In this document: piece after piece, positions 8,414 to 16,199 of the stretch
Layout of the letters: each line of letters opens with the position of its first letter
How positions within the stretch are numbered: position 1 is the stretch's first letter
Origin: a virus
Virus record (IMG/VR): IMGVR_UViG_3300038678_000083
Coordinates: 1 to 47,880 of that record
Direction: 5' to 3' (one strand)
Length of the DNA stretch: 47,880 nucleotides
The notes under the pieces: model-generated
Told to the model about the DNA's origin: nothing
Database searches by the model: none
What the model saw: the letters and a program-made list of their open reading frames with translations, nothing else
Translations under genes and position numbers: made by a program

Positions 8414-8584
8414 ATGGATATTAAAGAAAAGATAATTAGAGTTATTTTTAGTTGCGTAAACATCGCTCAAATTGATTCTGCATATAGATACATTTGTTTA
8501 GCTCAAAAAGGCAATTTAATATCTGGTCATCAACATTTTTTATTTCAGATGATGCTAACTAGGCGTATGGATTCTTTTTACTAA
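8414..8584 (+). CDS. Small hypothetical protein (56 aa)
   Basis: Begins MDIKEKIIRVIFSCVN two bases after the previous stop, so it is likely co-transcribed and coupled. Its stop overlaps the stop of the convergent tail terminator gene by four bases. No family recognised. Confidence 0.5.
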   Translation: MDIKEKIIRVIFSCVNIAQIDSAYRYICLAQKGNLISGHQHFLFQMMLTRRMDSFY

Positions 8585-9036
8585 AACACCGGCTGAACAA
8601 TATTAAAACTAACCTGCAAATTAATCTCATAAATGCGGCGGCTATCTTCAAGCGTAAATGGACCGCTTACGCCGCTTGAGACTATGTTAAAAATGCAGAC
8701 GCCATCAGTAGGATTGGCAACAAGATACTTTTCTAAGTCCTCGGCCATTCCACGAATAACAATTCGATCCGCTTCATTTGTTTGTCCAACGACAACAACA
8801 ACCATATTGCGAATTTTATTAAGCGTTCTATTGGCTGGGTTATTAATGCCGCCAACATCGCGAATCATCACAACACGCTCCCTTACATCCAAATCAACAG
8901 TGTTCAACTCAAACGCTTGAAACGTTGGTGCAGGCTGAGCATTACCCAAAATATCAGTAAACACCACCAGAAAACCGCCTGCAATTAAGTGGTTTTCAAG
9001 TTGTTTTTCTTCTAGGTCTGCTATTGTTGTTGGCAT
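8581..9036 (-). CDS. Tail terminator-like protein
   Basis: 151 residues. Tail terminators (lambda gpU type) cap the finished tail tube and join it to the head. The C-terminal block GVSGPFTLEDSRRIYEINLQ is a pattern I associate with minor tail/terminator proteins of gammaproteobacterial phages. It sits after the gp10-like completion protein and before the tail tube gene, which fits. The exact family is inferred. Confidence 0.65.
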   Translation of the reverse strand: MPTTIADLEEKQLENHLIAGGFLVVFTDILGNAQPAPTFQAFELNTVDLDVRERVVMIRDVGGINNPANRTLNKIRNMVVVVVGQTNEADRIVIRGMAEDLEKYLVANPTDGVCIFNIVSSGVSGPFTLEDSRRIYEINLQVSFNIVQPVF

Positions 9037-9153
9037 TTATCCGCCTGAGAAGTCGTTATCGATGCCGTCAAATTCATTAGCTAATGCGCCGCCTTCATCT
9101 TTGGTAATATCTAAATAGATTTCATCGACTTTAATTACACTTGTTACTTTCAT
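9037..9153 (-). CDS. Small acidic protein (38 aa)
   Basis: Begins MKVTSVIKVDEIYLDITKDE and ends DFSGG. A strong ribosome site AGGTGG lies 6 bases before the ATG, and the stop overlaps the region just before the ATG of the tail terminator (TAAATG), so translation is probably coupled. Function unknown. Confidence 0.6.
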   Translation of the reverse strand: MKVTSVIKVDEIYLDITKDEGGALANEFDGIDNDFSGG

Positions 9154-9161
9154 AATTCCAC

Positions 9162-9554
9162 CTATACCCTAAAAATATCAATCGCTTGTTTAATAGCCGC
9201 TTTACTTTCCGGCGACTCAAAGCCTTTGCGTAAAAAATGCGGTTCCGCTTTCGGATTCCATGCCGGACCTTCTTTCAAATTTATCGGTCTTGGTCGCCAC
9301 TTCGGGTTAAACTCTAAAAAGGCAGCGTAAAAGGTATTAAATGAAACTGTACCTATCACCTTGCTGCCAACTATATCAACATCCATTATCTGGCTATTAA
9401 CTAATGTGCTAAATTCCATCGGCGCCAATTCTTTCGAAGCTGATGCGCCAATTGAATTAACCGCGGTAATAAATTGTACTGCCTTCTTATCACGAATCTC
9501 TTTAAATACTCGTTTGTAACCAGCCTTGACTTTACTTACGCCGGTTACTGGCAT
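9162..9554 (-). CDS. HK97 gp10-like tail completion protein
   Basis: 130 residues. The mix of helix and strand, the block YAAFLEFNPKWRPRP and the C-terminal PHFLRKGFESPE (compare 'PFLRPA' motifs of the gp10 family) fit the HK97 gp10-like family at the head-tail junction. The start codon overlaps the previous stop by one base. Confidence 0.68.
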   Translation of the reverse strand: MPVTGVSKVKAGYKRVFKEIRDKKAVQFITAVNSIGASASKELAPMEFSTLVNSQIMDVDIVGSKVIGTVSFNTFYAAFLEFNPKWRPRPINLKEGPAWNPKAEPHFLRKGFESPESKAAIKQAIDIFRV

Positions 9555-9913
9555 TACGTCAACACCATCACATCGTCTAAATCATCAAGCACAGAATTAT
9601 CTTGCCTGATGCGATTTTTAACCAACTCAATGCCATCAACGGCCATAGGGTCAGCAGTTAACGAGTGATCACCTAAAGCAATTTTATCATTTAACTTTGG
9701 CATACCAATAGCGCTGTCGAACTCATACCAAAATATTGACGCGGGAATATAAAGCGTTCCTTGTGCGTCACGATATTGACGACTTGAGCCCTGTTCAAAA
9801 GTGCAGGTAACTAAATAAGGCGTGCCGTAAGTGGTTGCACCGTATTGGTCTTTTGTTAGCACTGGCCATACTGTGGCAATAGTGCTTGCTGTTTCTCTGA
9901 TTGGTTCGCTCAT
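9554..9913 (-). CDS. Head-tail connector / stopper-like protein
   Basis: 119 residues, beta-rich, with a small-barrel composition (SIFWYEFDS, NDKIALGDHS). Stopper proteins lie between the adaptor and the gp10-like protein, as here. It overlaps the neighbouring 67-residue gene by four bases. The assignment rests mainly on position. Confidence 0.52.
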   Translation of the reverse strand: MSEPIRETASTIATVWPVLTKDQYGATTYGTPYLVTCTFEQGSSRQYRDAQGTLYIPASIFWYEFDSAIGMPKLNDKIALGDHSLTADPMAVDGIELVKNRIRQDNSVLDDLDDVMVLT

Positions 9914-10113
9914 TCTGTATGCTCAAAAGTTGTTTTTATAGTTTTTACCAAAGACCTGTTTATTTCTATATTATTACTCTGACCTAAAGGCATAAACAAC
10001 GAGTAAAATTCACTATCTTCGCGCACCTGTCTCGTTAGTATATTAATAATTTCACCATCTACAAGTGTTATTTCGTGATGTATTTGTTTTATCATTCTTA
10101 TTGAAGTAGCCAT
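9910..10113 (-). CDS. Small hypothetical protein in the connector cluster
   Basis: 67 residues from ATG at 10113; an upstream TTG start is possible but has no ribosome site. The ATG overlaps the stop of the adaptor gene by one base. No family recognised; probably a virion or assembly factor from its tight placement. Confidence 0.58.
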   Translation of the reverse strand: MATSIRMIKQIHHEITLVDGEIINILTRQVREDSEFYSLFMPLGQSNNIEINRSLVKTIKTTFEHTE

Positions 10114-10496
10114 TAACAAGGCCTCGCAGCATTACCGACAGTCGTAAACAATAAAGGTGATGAAATTAATTGATTATAGCAACCTGCACTATCAATCATT
10201 AGCAATAATCTACCGCTAGGTGTTGATTTTAAACCTTCACCTGAACCGTATTGCTGGATAGTAATACCAGCACCGTTAGCAGCTCGCTTGCTTGTCACGC
10301 TGCCGCCCTTTTGCGCTTCAATCATATGGCAAACAGCATAAATTAAAACTTGTTCAGCAACGCAATCAGAATAAGCAGCTTCGGCACATGCGCCCATTTT
10401 ATCGGTGACAACGCAGATTAATGCGTCGATGGCCTTGTCAGATAATGCGCTTTTGCAAAACTCTTTCACGTCTGATGGTGTTATTGTTATAGCCAT
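10113..10496 (-). CDS. Head-tail adaptor-like protein
   Basis: 127 residues, helical. Opens MAITITPSDVKEFC and carries a block GGSVTSKRAANGAGITIQ followed by LKSTPSGRLLL, a pattern typical of a head-tail adaptor family (DUF7370-type) in gammaproteobacterial siphophages. Six cysteines in 127 residues is unusual. It begins the connector cluster. Confidence 0.62.
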   Translation of the reverse strand: MAITITPSDVKEFCKSALSDKAIDALICVVTDKMGACAEAAYSDCVAEQVLIYAVCHMIEAQKGGSVTSKRAANGAGITIQQYGSGEGLKSTPSGRLLLMIDSAGCYNQLISSPLLFTTVGNAARPC

Positions 10497-10499
10497 AAA

Positions 10500-10805
10500 T
10501 TACTCGCACACATAAGTTTTTGGTAAGTTGCCGATGCATTCACTGGTTAATTCAAAACCGTCTGGATTACTGCCATCTATGCCAAATATAGTCCAGAAAT
10601 TACCGCCTGTTTCAGTGGTGTCATTAAAGAACAAATCTAATTGAGATGCAGAAACAACAACCACACTAGTCGGGTTTGATATTTTAGTTCTGGTATCACT
10701 GCCAAATGCTGCACTAATATCGCTGTATAAAGTTAGATCAACAACACCCGAAAATATTATTGATACAGGGTTGTTCTTTCCTTTGATGATATTATTTTGA
10801 GCCAT
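10500..10805 (-). CDS. Small beta-rich virion protein
   Basis: 101 residues with an immunoglobulin-like strand pattern (NNPVSIIFSGVVDLTLYSD). It lies between the connector cluster and a structural protein, 3 bases from the adaptor gene. Likely a decoration or fibre accessory protein; no firm family. Confidence 0.5.
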   Translation of the reverse strand: MAQNNIIKGKNNPVSIIFSGVVDLTLYSDISAAFGSDTRTKISNPTSVVVVSASQLDLFFNDTTETGGNFWTIFGIDGSNPDGFELTSECIGNLPKTYVCE

Positions 10806-10816
10806 GATTGCAAACC

Positions 10817-11260
10817 TTATACAGTTGCGGTGTTTATACCGCCAGCACCAAAAGCAAAAGTAAAATCATTATTGATCAAGTCTAACGGTGTCGACCCGTC
10901 AGCAGTCAAGTCATAAATTTGAACAAGATCATCTGCAGCGCTCGTATCATTATAAATCACAGCACAACGAACATCAGCAGGATTAGAGGCATTCTTTAAT
11001 ATCTGATCCAAATCAGTAGCATCGAATTTAACAACATTCGTAGCACGGGTAAAGGCGACTGATGCTAATAAGTAACTAGCAGCAACATTACCACCACTAG
11101 TTACCGTAACACTTGCTAAATTGGGTGTAGCTAAGTCAGCGCTAACACTAGCAAAGGTATCAGAGATAAAAGCCAAACGCCATGCGTTAGCTTCCAAATA
11201 CACACCCTTCCTTTCTTGTAAGACATATTCATTAAATATTTTACTATCGCCTGCTGCCAT
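10817..11260 (-). CDS. Probable virion protein
   Basis: 147 residues, beta-prone, rich in Ala, Thr, Asp and Asn (starts MAAGDSKIFNEYVL). It lies 2 bases after the repeat-bearing fibre gene, suggesting that the two act together. No family recognised. Confidence 0.52.
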   Translation of the reverse strand: MAAGDSKIFNEYVLQERKGVYLEANAWRLAFISDTFASVSADLATPNLASVTVTSGGNVAASYLLASVAFTRATNVVKFDATDLDQILKNASNPADVRCAVIYNDTSAADDLVQIYDLTADGSTPLDLINNDFTFAFGAGGINTATV

Positions 11261-11262
11261 GA

Positions 11263-12651
11263 CTAACCCTTAAATTTTGCTGTGATTGAATCTATATTGT
11301 ATTTTACCGCAATATCGTTGCTTTTGAAACTCGCCGTTATTTCATTGTCCTTATATGACATGGTGAACTTTCCTACCACTTGCGCCTCACCAATAGTAAT
11401 AAATCCATTTATTGCTGAAAAAGAATAGTTTGGCGTTGTACCAAGTATGTTTATTTCACCGGTTAATTCTACGGTTCCGGAAATATTATTATAATTATAA
11501 TTTGGTGTCTGGCCAACAACTTCAATTAAGGCCGTTAAATCTACATTTCCCGACAAGGCAGAATAACTGTAATTAGGTGTAGCGCCTAAAACGGATATTT
11601 CACCAGTTAAATCAATAACGCCATTAATCGACTGGTAATTATATGATGCGGTTGCGCCTGTTATCGATATCTGGCCAGTTAAATCAATTAATCCAGCCAA
11701 TGCAGCATAAGAGTAATTAGGTGTTGATCCAGTAACTATCACCTCGCCTGTCAGGTCGATTGATGCGTTAATTGATGAGTATGAATAGTTAACCGTTTGA
11801 CCTGTGATATCAATTGAACCAGTTAAATCAACCGTTGCCGATATTGCAGATAAAGAATAATTTGGTGTTTGCCCTGTTAGTGTTATACCTCCACCGACCT
11901 CTAAAGCAAAACCGATAAATGTTCCACCTAATCCAGCTGTTGCCAGTGCACTTCCTGATGCTGTTCTAAAATCACCCCCTGCAAAATCTGCTAAATCAGC
12001 AGTTGTTCTATTATCTAAAGAGTTTGACCCTGGCGAGGTTGTATCGTCTGATGCATTAAAATCACTGCCGGCTACCGTTGCAGCAAAGCCCGATCCCCCG
12101 CCAAAATGTAGACAGTTTGTAACATGCCAGCGCACAAATGAGAATGACCCGCTGACACCTAGACTCAAACAGTTTTCAGCTATTACATTAGAATTGCTGC
12201 TTGATGCCTCTAAACATCTTGATGGACTACCCGTAAATATTAAATTTCTAACAGTCACTTTTCGAGATGTTGCGCTAATAGCCTCACCACTAGATGCTGT
12301 TATTTCGCAGTTTTCTATTACATTATCAGCTACATTAAAAGTGTTGCTACCTGTGTATATAATATCTCTAATCAGGCATGGCGATCCTACGGTTGTTGTT
12401 GCCATCCTGATAATGGCTGTAGCACCTGCACCAGTTAATGTTTCAGGGTCAAACTCTTCACCAGCTTTAGCTCTTAAAATATAACCACGAAGAAAAACCC
12501 CTGCTATACTACCGCCTGACGCCAAAGTGCCAGTTATTTCACCTATAGCCGGGTTACCCACACCATAATCCGAGCCAGACTCACCAGAGACCCACGCTGC
12601 CAGTGTTGTATAATCACCGCCAGATCCGATTGTGGATATTTCAGGCATCAT
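11263..12651 (-). CDS. Fibre-like virion protein with seven 24-residue repeats
   Basis: 462 residues. Residues 1-250 are rich in Gly, Ser, Thr and Asn with repeated short strands, like a right-handed beta-helix adhesin. Residues 260-427 hold seven tandem 24-residue units with core TPNYSYSAI and VDLTGEI. A short basic C-terminus follows (YKDNEITASFKSND). Its ATG overlaps the holin-like gene's stop (ATGA). Likely a fibre or surface adhesin; the repeat number may vary by recombination, since units are similar at the DNA level. Confidence 0.68.
   Translation of the reverse strand: MMPEISTIGSGGDYTTLAAWVSGESGSDYGVGNPAIGEITGTLASGGSIAGVFLRGYILRAKAGEEFDPETLTGAGATAIIRMATTTVGSPCLIRDIIYTGSNTFNVADNVIENCEITASSGEAISATSRKVTVRNLIFTGSPSRCLEASSSNSNVIAENCLSLGVSGSFSFVRWHVTNCLHFGGGSGFAATVAGSDFNASDDTTSPGSNSLDNRTTADLADFAGGDFRTASGSALATAGLGGTFIGFALEVGGGITLTGQTPNYSLSAISATVDLTGSIDITGQTVNYSYSSINASIDLTGEVIVTGSTPNYSYAALAGLIDLTGQISITGATASYNYQSINGVIDLTGEISVLGATPNYSYSALSGNVDLTALIEVVGQTPNYNYNNISGTVELTGEINILGTTPNYSFSAINGFITIGEAQVVGKFTMSYKDNEITASFKSNDIAVKYNIDSITAKFKG
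11371..11874 (-). repeat. Seven tandem 72-bp coding repeats
   Basis: Codons 260-427 of the fibre-like gene. Units start at residues 260, 284, 308, 332, 356, 380 and 404, exactly 24 residues apart. The consensus is G-x-T-P-N-Y-S-Y-S-x-I then V/I-D-L-T-G-E-I. The last unit is the most divergent. Confidence 0.88.
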
Positions 12652-12950
12652 CCATCCTTATTCTTTCGTTCTGATATTGCGTTGATTTGCTCTTGTTTCC
12701 GCATCTGCCGAAGATTTTCTTTCTTAATGTCGGTATCAACATCTAAATTATTACTCTTTTTCATATGATACCTAGCCATAACAAATAATAAAAATAACGA
12801 AGCTGGCGGCGTTAAATAAGTTATGAACGGATGAATCACATCAACATAAAAAGTAATGGCTGATGCGAAAAGCGTAGAAAACCCAGTAATCCAAGAAGTT
12901 TTAGCGCTTGTTGCTACCTCTACCAATGCCTGTTTTATTTCTCCGCCCAT
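12648..12950 (-). CDS. Holin-like two-helix membrane protein
   Basis: 100 residues with two predicted membrane helices (about 18-38 and 45-63) separated by a short turn with prolines, then a charged C-terminus (ends SERKNKDG). This is class II holin architecture. The only recognisable endolysin is far away at 43518, so the holin role is inferred from topology. Confidence 0.55.
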   Translation of the reverse strand: MGGEIKQALVEVATSAKTSWITGFSTLFASAITFYVDVIHPFITYLTPPASLFLLFVMARYHMKKSNNLDVDTDIKKENLRQMRKQEQINAISERKNKDG

Positions 12951-13453
12951 AAGGTTCTCTCATTTTTGATAGTCTGCATTTTTTTATAGTGTTTATTGCC
13001 ACGATAATAATCAGGAATATTAAAAAAGCGAAATACAACACTCCGATCAGTGTTTGAAAATAATCGTCCATTGAATGTTAGCCTTGCGTATAACATTGTA
13101 ATTTGTAGGGTTAATATGATTATACAGCCGTTTACGTAAAATGCATTATTGAGGTTGTTTGCCCTTAAGCCCCAACCTATAAAGTGAAGGATTACAGCAC
13201 TAGCGGCCAGTGCAGATAAGCACCATTCCATTTTATACGGTTTATTTTTGGTTGCCAAGTACAGGAAAGCAATGCAAACCATGGCGTCTTGGGTTCCAAA
13301 CATTATATATCGAATAAACCCAGGTTCTACCGTGGCCTTTATTAAATAATAAAAAGGAAAGACGAGTAAAAGCACAAGAGCCGGAACCCTCGTGCTTTTA
13401 ACGAGTAAGCATGGCATGATCAAACATGGCATTACCCAGTCTAAATTAGACAT
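12935..13453 (-). CDS. Multi-pass membrane protein
   Basis: 172 residues with about four hydrophobic segments in the first 125 residues, then a basic cytoplasmic-type tail (NKHYKKMQTIKNER). It overlaps the holin-like gene by 16 bases and starts at the stop of a 21-residue ORF. It may belong to the lysis cassette; no family recognised. Confidence 0.6.
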   Translation of the reverse strand: MSNLDWVMPCLIMPCLLVKSTRVPALVLLLVFPFYYLIKATVEPGFIRYIMFGTQDAMVCIAFLYLATKNKPYKMEWCLSALAASAVILHFIGWGLRANNLNNAFYVNGCIIILTLQITMLYARLTFNGRLFSNTDRSVVFRFFNIPDYYRGNKHYKKMQTIKNERTLWAEK

Positions 13454-13518
13454 TACTTGGGCTCGTCATCGCCATCAGGATCAGGTCCAGGCATAAAGCA
13501 GCTTTTACAATACGGCAT
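13453..13518 (-). CDS. Tiny cysteine/proline/aspartate peptide (21 aa)
   Basis: MPYCKSCFMPGPDPDGDDEP followed by Lys. A good ribosome site AAGGA lies 6 bases before the ATG, and the TAA overlaps the ATG of the membrane protein (TAATG). It could be a leader peptide that couples translation, or a functional CxxC peptide. Confidence 0.45.
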   Translation of the reverse strand: MPYCKSCFMPGPDPDGDDEPK

Positions 13519-13559
13519 AAAAATTCCTTAAGTTCAGTTATTGCCAGTCGGCTAAAAAA

Positions 13560-13988
13560 TTATACCATTAATTCGTTTATTTTCTTAGCGTAATTTATAT
13601 ACCGCTCAACACGTGGCTTTAACACCTTGACGCATTGAAAGTTTACTCCGCTTGCAACTGCTGCTGTGCCTATTTTTAATCCATTCACGATCACCATTTC
13701 AACTGCGATGAATACACCGATAGCAGGTACGCGAGTATAATCAGACTTGTATAAGTCGCTTCTTGTCGCCCAATCTGCGCCATGGTAAGCCTTTAACGTA
13801 TCAAATCTGACTGTTAATGTTTCAGCAAACGCTTTGGCACGTGATCGACTTTGCGCACCGATACCAGGAAGTCTATCGTCACCATCCACCAATATTTTTT
13901 TAGCGTTACTAATGGTTACATCCGATAAATCAGCGCGAATAAGTTCTTGATGAAACTCAAGGCAAGTATTGAATATTTTTTCGTTCAT
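13560..13988 (-). CDS. HTH-like putative regulator
   Basis: 142 residues from ATG at 13988, chosen because AAGAAG lies 7 bases before it; an upstream ATG at 14012 lacks a ribosome site. The C-terminal part (GLKIGTAAVASGVNFQCVKV then a basic segment) has the spacing of a helix-turn-helix, loosely like KorA/TrfB repressors. It is divergent from the winged-helix gene at 14101, and an operator pair lies between them, the usual layout for an autoregulated switch. Its regulatory role is inference. Confidence 0.5.
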   Translation of the reverse strand: MNEKIFNTCLEFHQELIRADLSDVTISNAKKILVDGDDRLPGIGAQSRSRAKAFAETLTVRFDTLKAYHGADWATRSDLYKSDYTRVPAIGVFIAVEMVIVNGLKIGTAAVASGVNFQCVKVLKPRVERYINYAKKINELMV

Positions 13989-14041
13989 TTTAATTCTTCT
14001 TTTGTCTGTCATGTTTGCATTATATTTGATAAATGTTTTTG

Positions 14042-14081
14042 TTGCAAGTTGCGTTTGTTTTGTGCTATGTTGTGTTTAGTT
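14042..14081 (+). promoter_or_regulatory. Operator pair and promoter between two putative regulators
   Basis: -35 TTGCAA (14042-14047), 18-bp spacer, -10 TATGTT (14066-14071). Two operator copies, TTGCGTTTGTTT (14049-14060) and TTGTGTTTAGTT (14070-14081), lie 21 bp apart, one in the spacer and one over the start region. It would drive the plus-strand island 14101-16745. Confidence 0.6.
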
Positions 14082-14100
14082 TAAATGATTGGCGGAAATT

Positions 14101-14643
14101 ATGACAGAACTAAACGATAAACAAAAAACAGCAATTAATACTTTACGATTTATTAATACCCCATGTAGTTTAAATTCCATATTGTCAAAAAGTAATGGTT
14201 ATTTTGATAGTAAAATAATGCTAAAAACAGTATTAGGCCAACTTGTAGATTTAAAGCTTGTGACTCTGCAAGGTAATGGGTATTACAAAATATCATTCCA
14301 ACACAAAAACACCAACTTAACAGGGAATAAACTTGTCCCATTGCCAAGCAAAAAACCAATTAGCACACCTGCGAAAATTAAACCGTCAAATGTTTCACCA
14401 AAAAATACTTCTATCGCTGAAAACCCAAAAGTTAAAATAGATGAAAATGCTATTTTTGAATCATTAGACTCTCTTGCTAATAGACTTAAAGTCAGCATGC
14501 CAACAATTGAGCGTGCCGAAATGAAGCTTAAGGTATTAGATAAGCTATCTCGAATACTCGATCCTGAAATTGGCGATGTACTTGATGAAATACATACTGA
14601 TTTATCAAAAATGATAGCAAATATAAATAAGACAACCAAATGA
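14101..14643 (+). CDS. Winged-helix DNA-binding protein, candidate phage regulator
   Basis: 180 residues from ATG at 14101 (ribosome site GGCGGAA). Residues 1-65 have winged-helix spacing: helix (KQKTAINTLRFI), helix-turn-helix region, then a beta wing (LVTLQGNGYYKISF). A Pro/Ser/Lys linker (about 80-110) leads to a helical C-terminal part (about 115-180) suited to dimerisation. First gene of its island, directly behind an operator pair. It is the best candidate for the protein that binds the repeated TTGTGTTTAGTT element, but this is inferred. Confidence 0.6.
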   Translation: MTELNDKQKTAINTLRFINTPCSLNSILSKSNGYFDSKIMLKTVLGQLVDLKLVTLQGNGYYKISFQHKNTNLTGNKLVPLPSKKPISTPAKIKPSNVSPKNTSIAENPKVKIDENAIFESLDSLANRLKVSMPTIERAEMKLKVLDKLSRILDPEIGDVLDEIHTDLSKMIANINKTTK

Positions 14644-14735
14644 AAGGCGACCCAAAGCTAACCGACATATCAGATTGCATCTTCTGGGGTTTGTCGGTTA
14701 TATTCACATTTTCTTTGCTGTTTATTGCATGCTAA
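14640..14735 (+). CDS. Tiny membrane peptide (31 aa)
   Basis: MKGDPKLTDISDCIFWGLSV followed by a hydrophobic end: one C-terminal membrane helix. Its ATG overlaps the previous stop (ATGA), which supports translational coupling. Function unknown. Confidence 0.5.
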   Translation: MKGDPKLTDISDCIFWGLSVIFTFSLLFIAC

Positions 14736-14745
14736 GGGTTAAATA

Positions 14746-15048
14746 ATGGGAATGGCACACGGATGCACTTGTTCTGGTTGCGGTACAACTTCAACTGATT
14801 ACACAGATCGCGGAACATCGACAACAATATATTATGTTGAAGTCCATACACCTAACGGCTGCGCATATGAAATAATCGTAATCGACAAACACGGCCAATA
14901 CCGCAAATTCATCAAGGTAAATAAAAATGACAAATCACCCGCAAGACTGCGCGCACAAACAATGCCCTTGGGACGAACCCGATCCAATAGAATGCCGGGG
15001 ATGTTCAACTGTTCTCGACGAAGAAGATGTCGAATGCGGGGTTTGTAG
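14746..15048 (+). CDS. Hypothetical protein overlapping a cysteine-rich gene
   Basis: 100 residues. The N-terminal two thirds look like a real small protein with a CTCSGCG cysteine cluster and a beta-rich core (YEIIVIDKHGQYRKF). From about residue 61 the composition turns abruptly to Arg/Ser/Met/Cys, where a 54-residue gene runs in another frame. The C-terminal part may be a by-product of that overlap. No family recognised. Confidence 0.5.
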   Translation: MGMAHGCTCSGCGTTSTDYTDRGTSTTIYYVEVHTPNGCAYEIIVIDKHGQYRKFIKVNKNDKSPARLRAQTMPLGRTRSNRMPGMFNCSRRRRCRMRGL

Positions 15049-15091
15049 GGGGTGCTTAACTGTCAATCAAATTCAACAATTAGATACTTAA
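14927..15091 (+). CDS. Small cysteine-rich, zinc-ribbon-like protein (54 aa)
   Basis: Begins MTNHPQDCAHKQCPWDEPDP. Cysteines pair up as CRGC and CGVCRGC, a possible zinc-binding arrangement. AAGGTAA lies 7 bases before the ATG. It overlaps the preceding gene by 122 bases in a different frame. The ordered cysteines and acidic composition make this frame the more convincing one across the overlap. Confidence 0.55.
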   Translation: MTNHPQDCAHKQCPWDEPDPIECRGCSTVLDEEDVECGVCRGCLTVNQIQQLDT

Positions 15092-15111
15092 CACTTGATT
15101 TTAGTTATATT

Positions 15112-15190
15112 AAGGTCTAGTATTAAACATAACGGGCTAGACATAACTTAATAGATTTAGTTTTGATGTAAGTTATTGATAGTGTTTAGT
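15112..15190 (+). promoter_or_regulatory. Operator-containing gap before the MazG-like gene
   Basis: Contains TATTAAACATAA (15121-15132, inverted operator) inside an inverted repeat with arms GTCTAG (15114-15119) and CTAGAC (15136-15141), and a second operator-like core GTGTTTAGT at 15182-15190. Clear promoter boxes are not seen. It separates the first part of the island from the MazG-like gene. Confidence 0.4.
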
Positions 15191-15215
15191 AAACTTTAAC
15201 GGAGAAAAGTCAGTT

Positions 15216-15764
15216 ATGAATATTGATAAACTAGCAAAAGAAATTTACGAGCAAAATGTAAAGGTTGGTTGGTGGGATAATCCCGAACGTTGCATATTGG
15301 AAACAATGCAATTGGTTAGCACTGAAATTGCAGAAGCAACTGAAGGTGAGCGTAAAAATTTAATGGATGACCATTTACCCCATCGTATTATGGCAGAGGT
15401 CGAGCTAGCAGATACTTTGATTCGTGTGCTTGATTTGGGTGGTCATTTTGAGTGGCATTACTACTCTTTGACTGAGGTTAATCCTATGTTCTCCTCGGTA
15501 GGGTCAAGGGCATCTATGCATCTTTCTTGCAATGCAGCCCTTATATTACTAGCTAACACCTATATCAACCAAGTTTCTGGTATGGGCAATAGAAAAAGCA
15601 ACTTAGAATGGCGTTACTCAGCACTTATCAAAACCATAATAAAAACGAGTGAACTATGTGGTTATGACATTGAATCAGCCATGCACGAAAAACTTGAGTA
15701 CAACAAAACTCGAAGTGATCATCAACGTGAAAATCGAGCCAAAGAAAACGGTAAGAAATTTTAA
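15216..15764 (+). CDS. MazG-like all-alpha NTP pyrophosphohydrolase
   Basis: 182 residues. Members hydrolyse NTPs or dNTPs to monophosphates and PPi, and phage versions may alter nucleotide pools or (p)ppGpp signalling. Metal-binding signatures are visible as EIAEATEG (about 37-44) and AEVELADTLIRVLDL (about 60-74), the ExxE...ExxD pattern of this superfamily. The C-terminus MHEKLEYNKTRSDH is also typical. Ribosome site GGAGAAAAG precedes the ATG. The substrate cannot be read from the sequence. Confidence 0.72.
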   Translation: MNIDKLAKEIYEQNVKVGWWDNPERCILETMQLVSTEIAEATEGERKNLMDDHLPHRIMAEVELADTLIRVLDLGGHFEWHYYSLTEVNPMFSSVGSRASMHLSCNAALILLANTYINQVSGMGNRKSNLEWRYSALIKTIIKTSELCGYDIESAMHEKLEYNKTRSDHQRENRAKENGKKF

Positions 15765-15787
15765 TCTATTTAAGCTAGGAATGAATA

Positions 15788-15973
15788 ATGGACGTTAGTA
15801 ATTCATTAGGCATTAAGAAGATGCCAGGAGGTTACGCTCTTATGCTCAATAATGACCAAACACACTATTATTGGTTACGGTTAGGTGATGAGTTAGAGAG
15901 TGATATTCATTGGGATAAATGGGCTGTTTGGCGTGGCGCAGTAGAACACTCGAAACAATTTACGAATAAGTAG
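15788..15973 (+). CDS. Small hypothetical protein (61 aa)
   Basis: Tryptophan- and aspartate-rich (WDKWAVWRG near the end). AGGAATGA lies before the ATG. It sits between the MazG-like gene and the recombinase in a tight same-strand series. No family recognised. Confidence 0.58.
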   Translation: MDVSNSLGIKKMPGGYALMLNNDQTHYYWLRLGDELESDIHWDKWAVWRGAVEHSKQFTNK

Positions 15974-15983
15974 GATTTGAATT

Positions 15984-16187
15984 GTGAGTAATCGAAATAA
16001 GTTAATAAGTTACATGCTTCGTGAGCTGTCCACTATGAAGTATGGGTATCGCTCTGTCGTGGAAGGGTGTTATGACATGGCAATATCAAATGTCGGCTAC
16101 AGTAAGCCTGAAGAGTCAAAAAATGACATTGTTGATGCTGTTATTGAATTACTTAACCAACATTCGCAGACAGTTATTTTAAAGTAG
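15984..16187 (+). CDS. Small hypothetical protein (67 aa)
   Basis: Starts with GTG (MSNRNKLISYMLRELS); TAGGAT lies 8 bases upstream and no better in-frame ATG exists near. Helical, no family recognised. Thirteen bases before the recombinase gene. Confidence 0.55.
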   Translation: MSNRNKLISYMLRELSTMKYGYRSVVEGCYDMAISNVGYSKPEESKNDIVDAVIELLNQHSQTVILK

Positions 16188-16199
16188 GAGCAAAAACAA

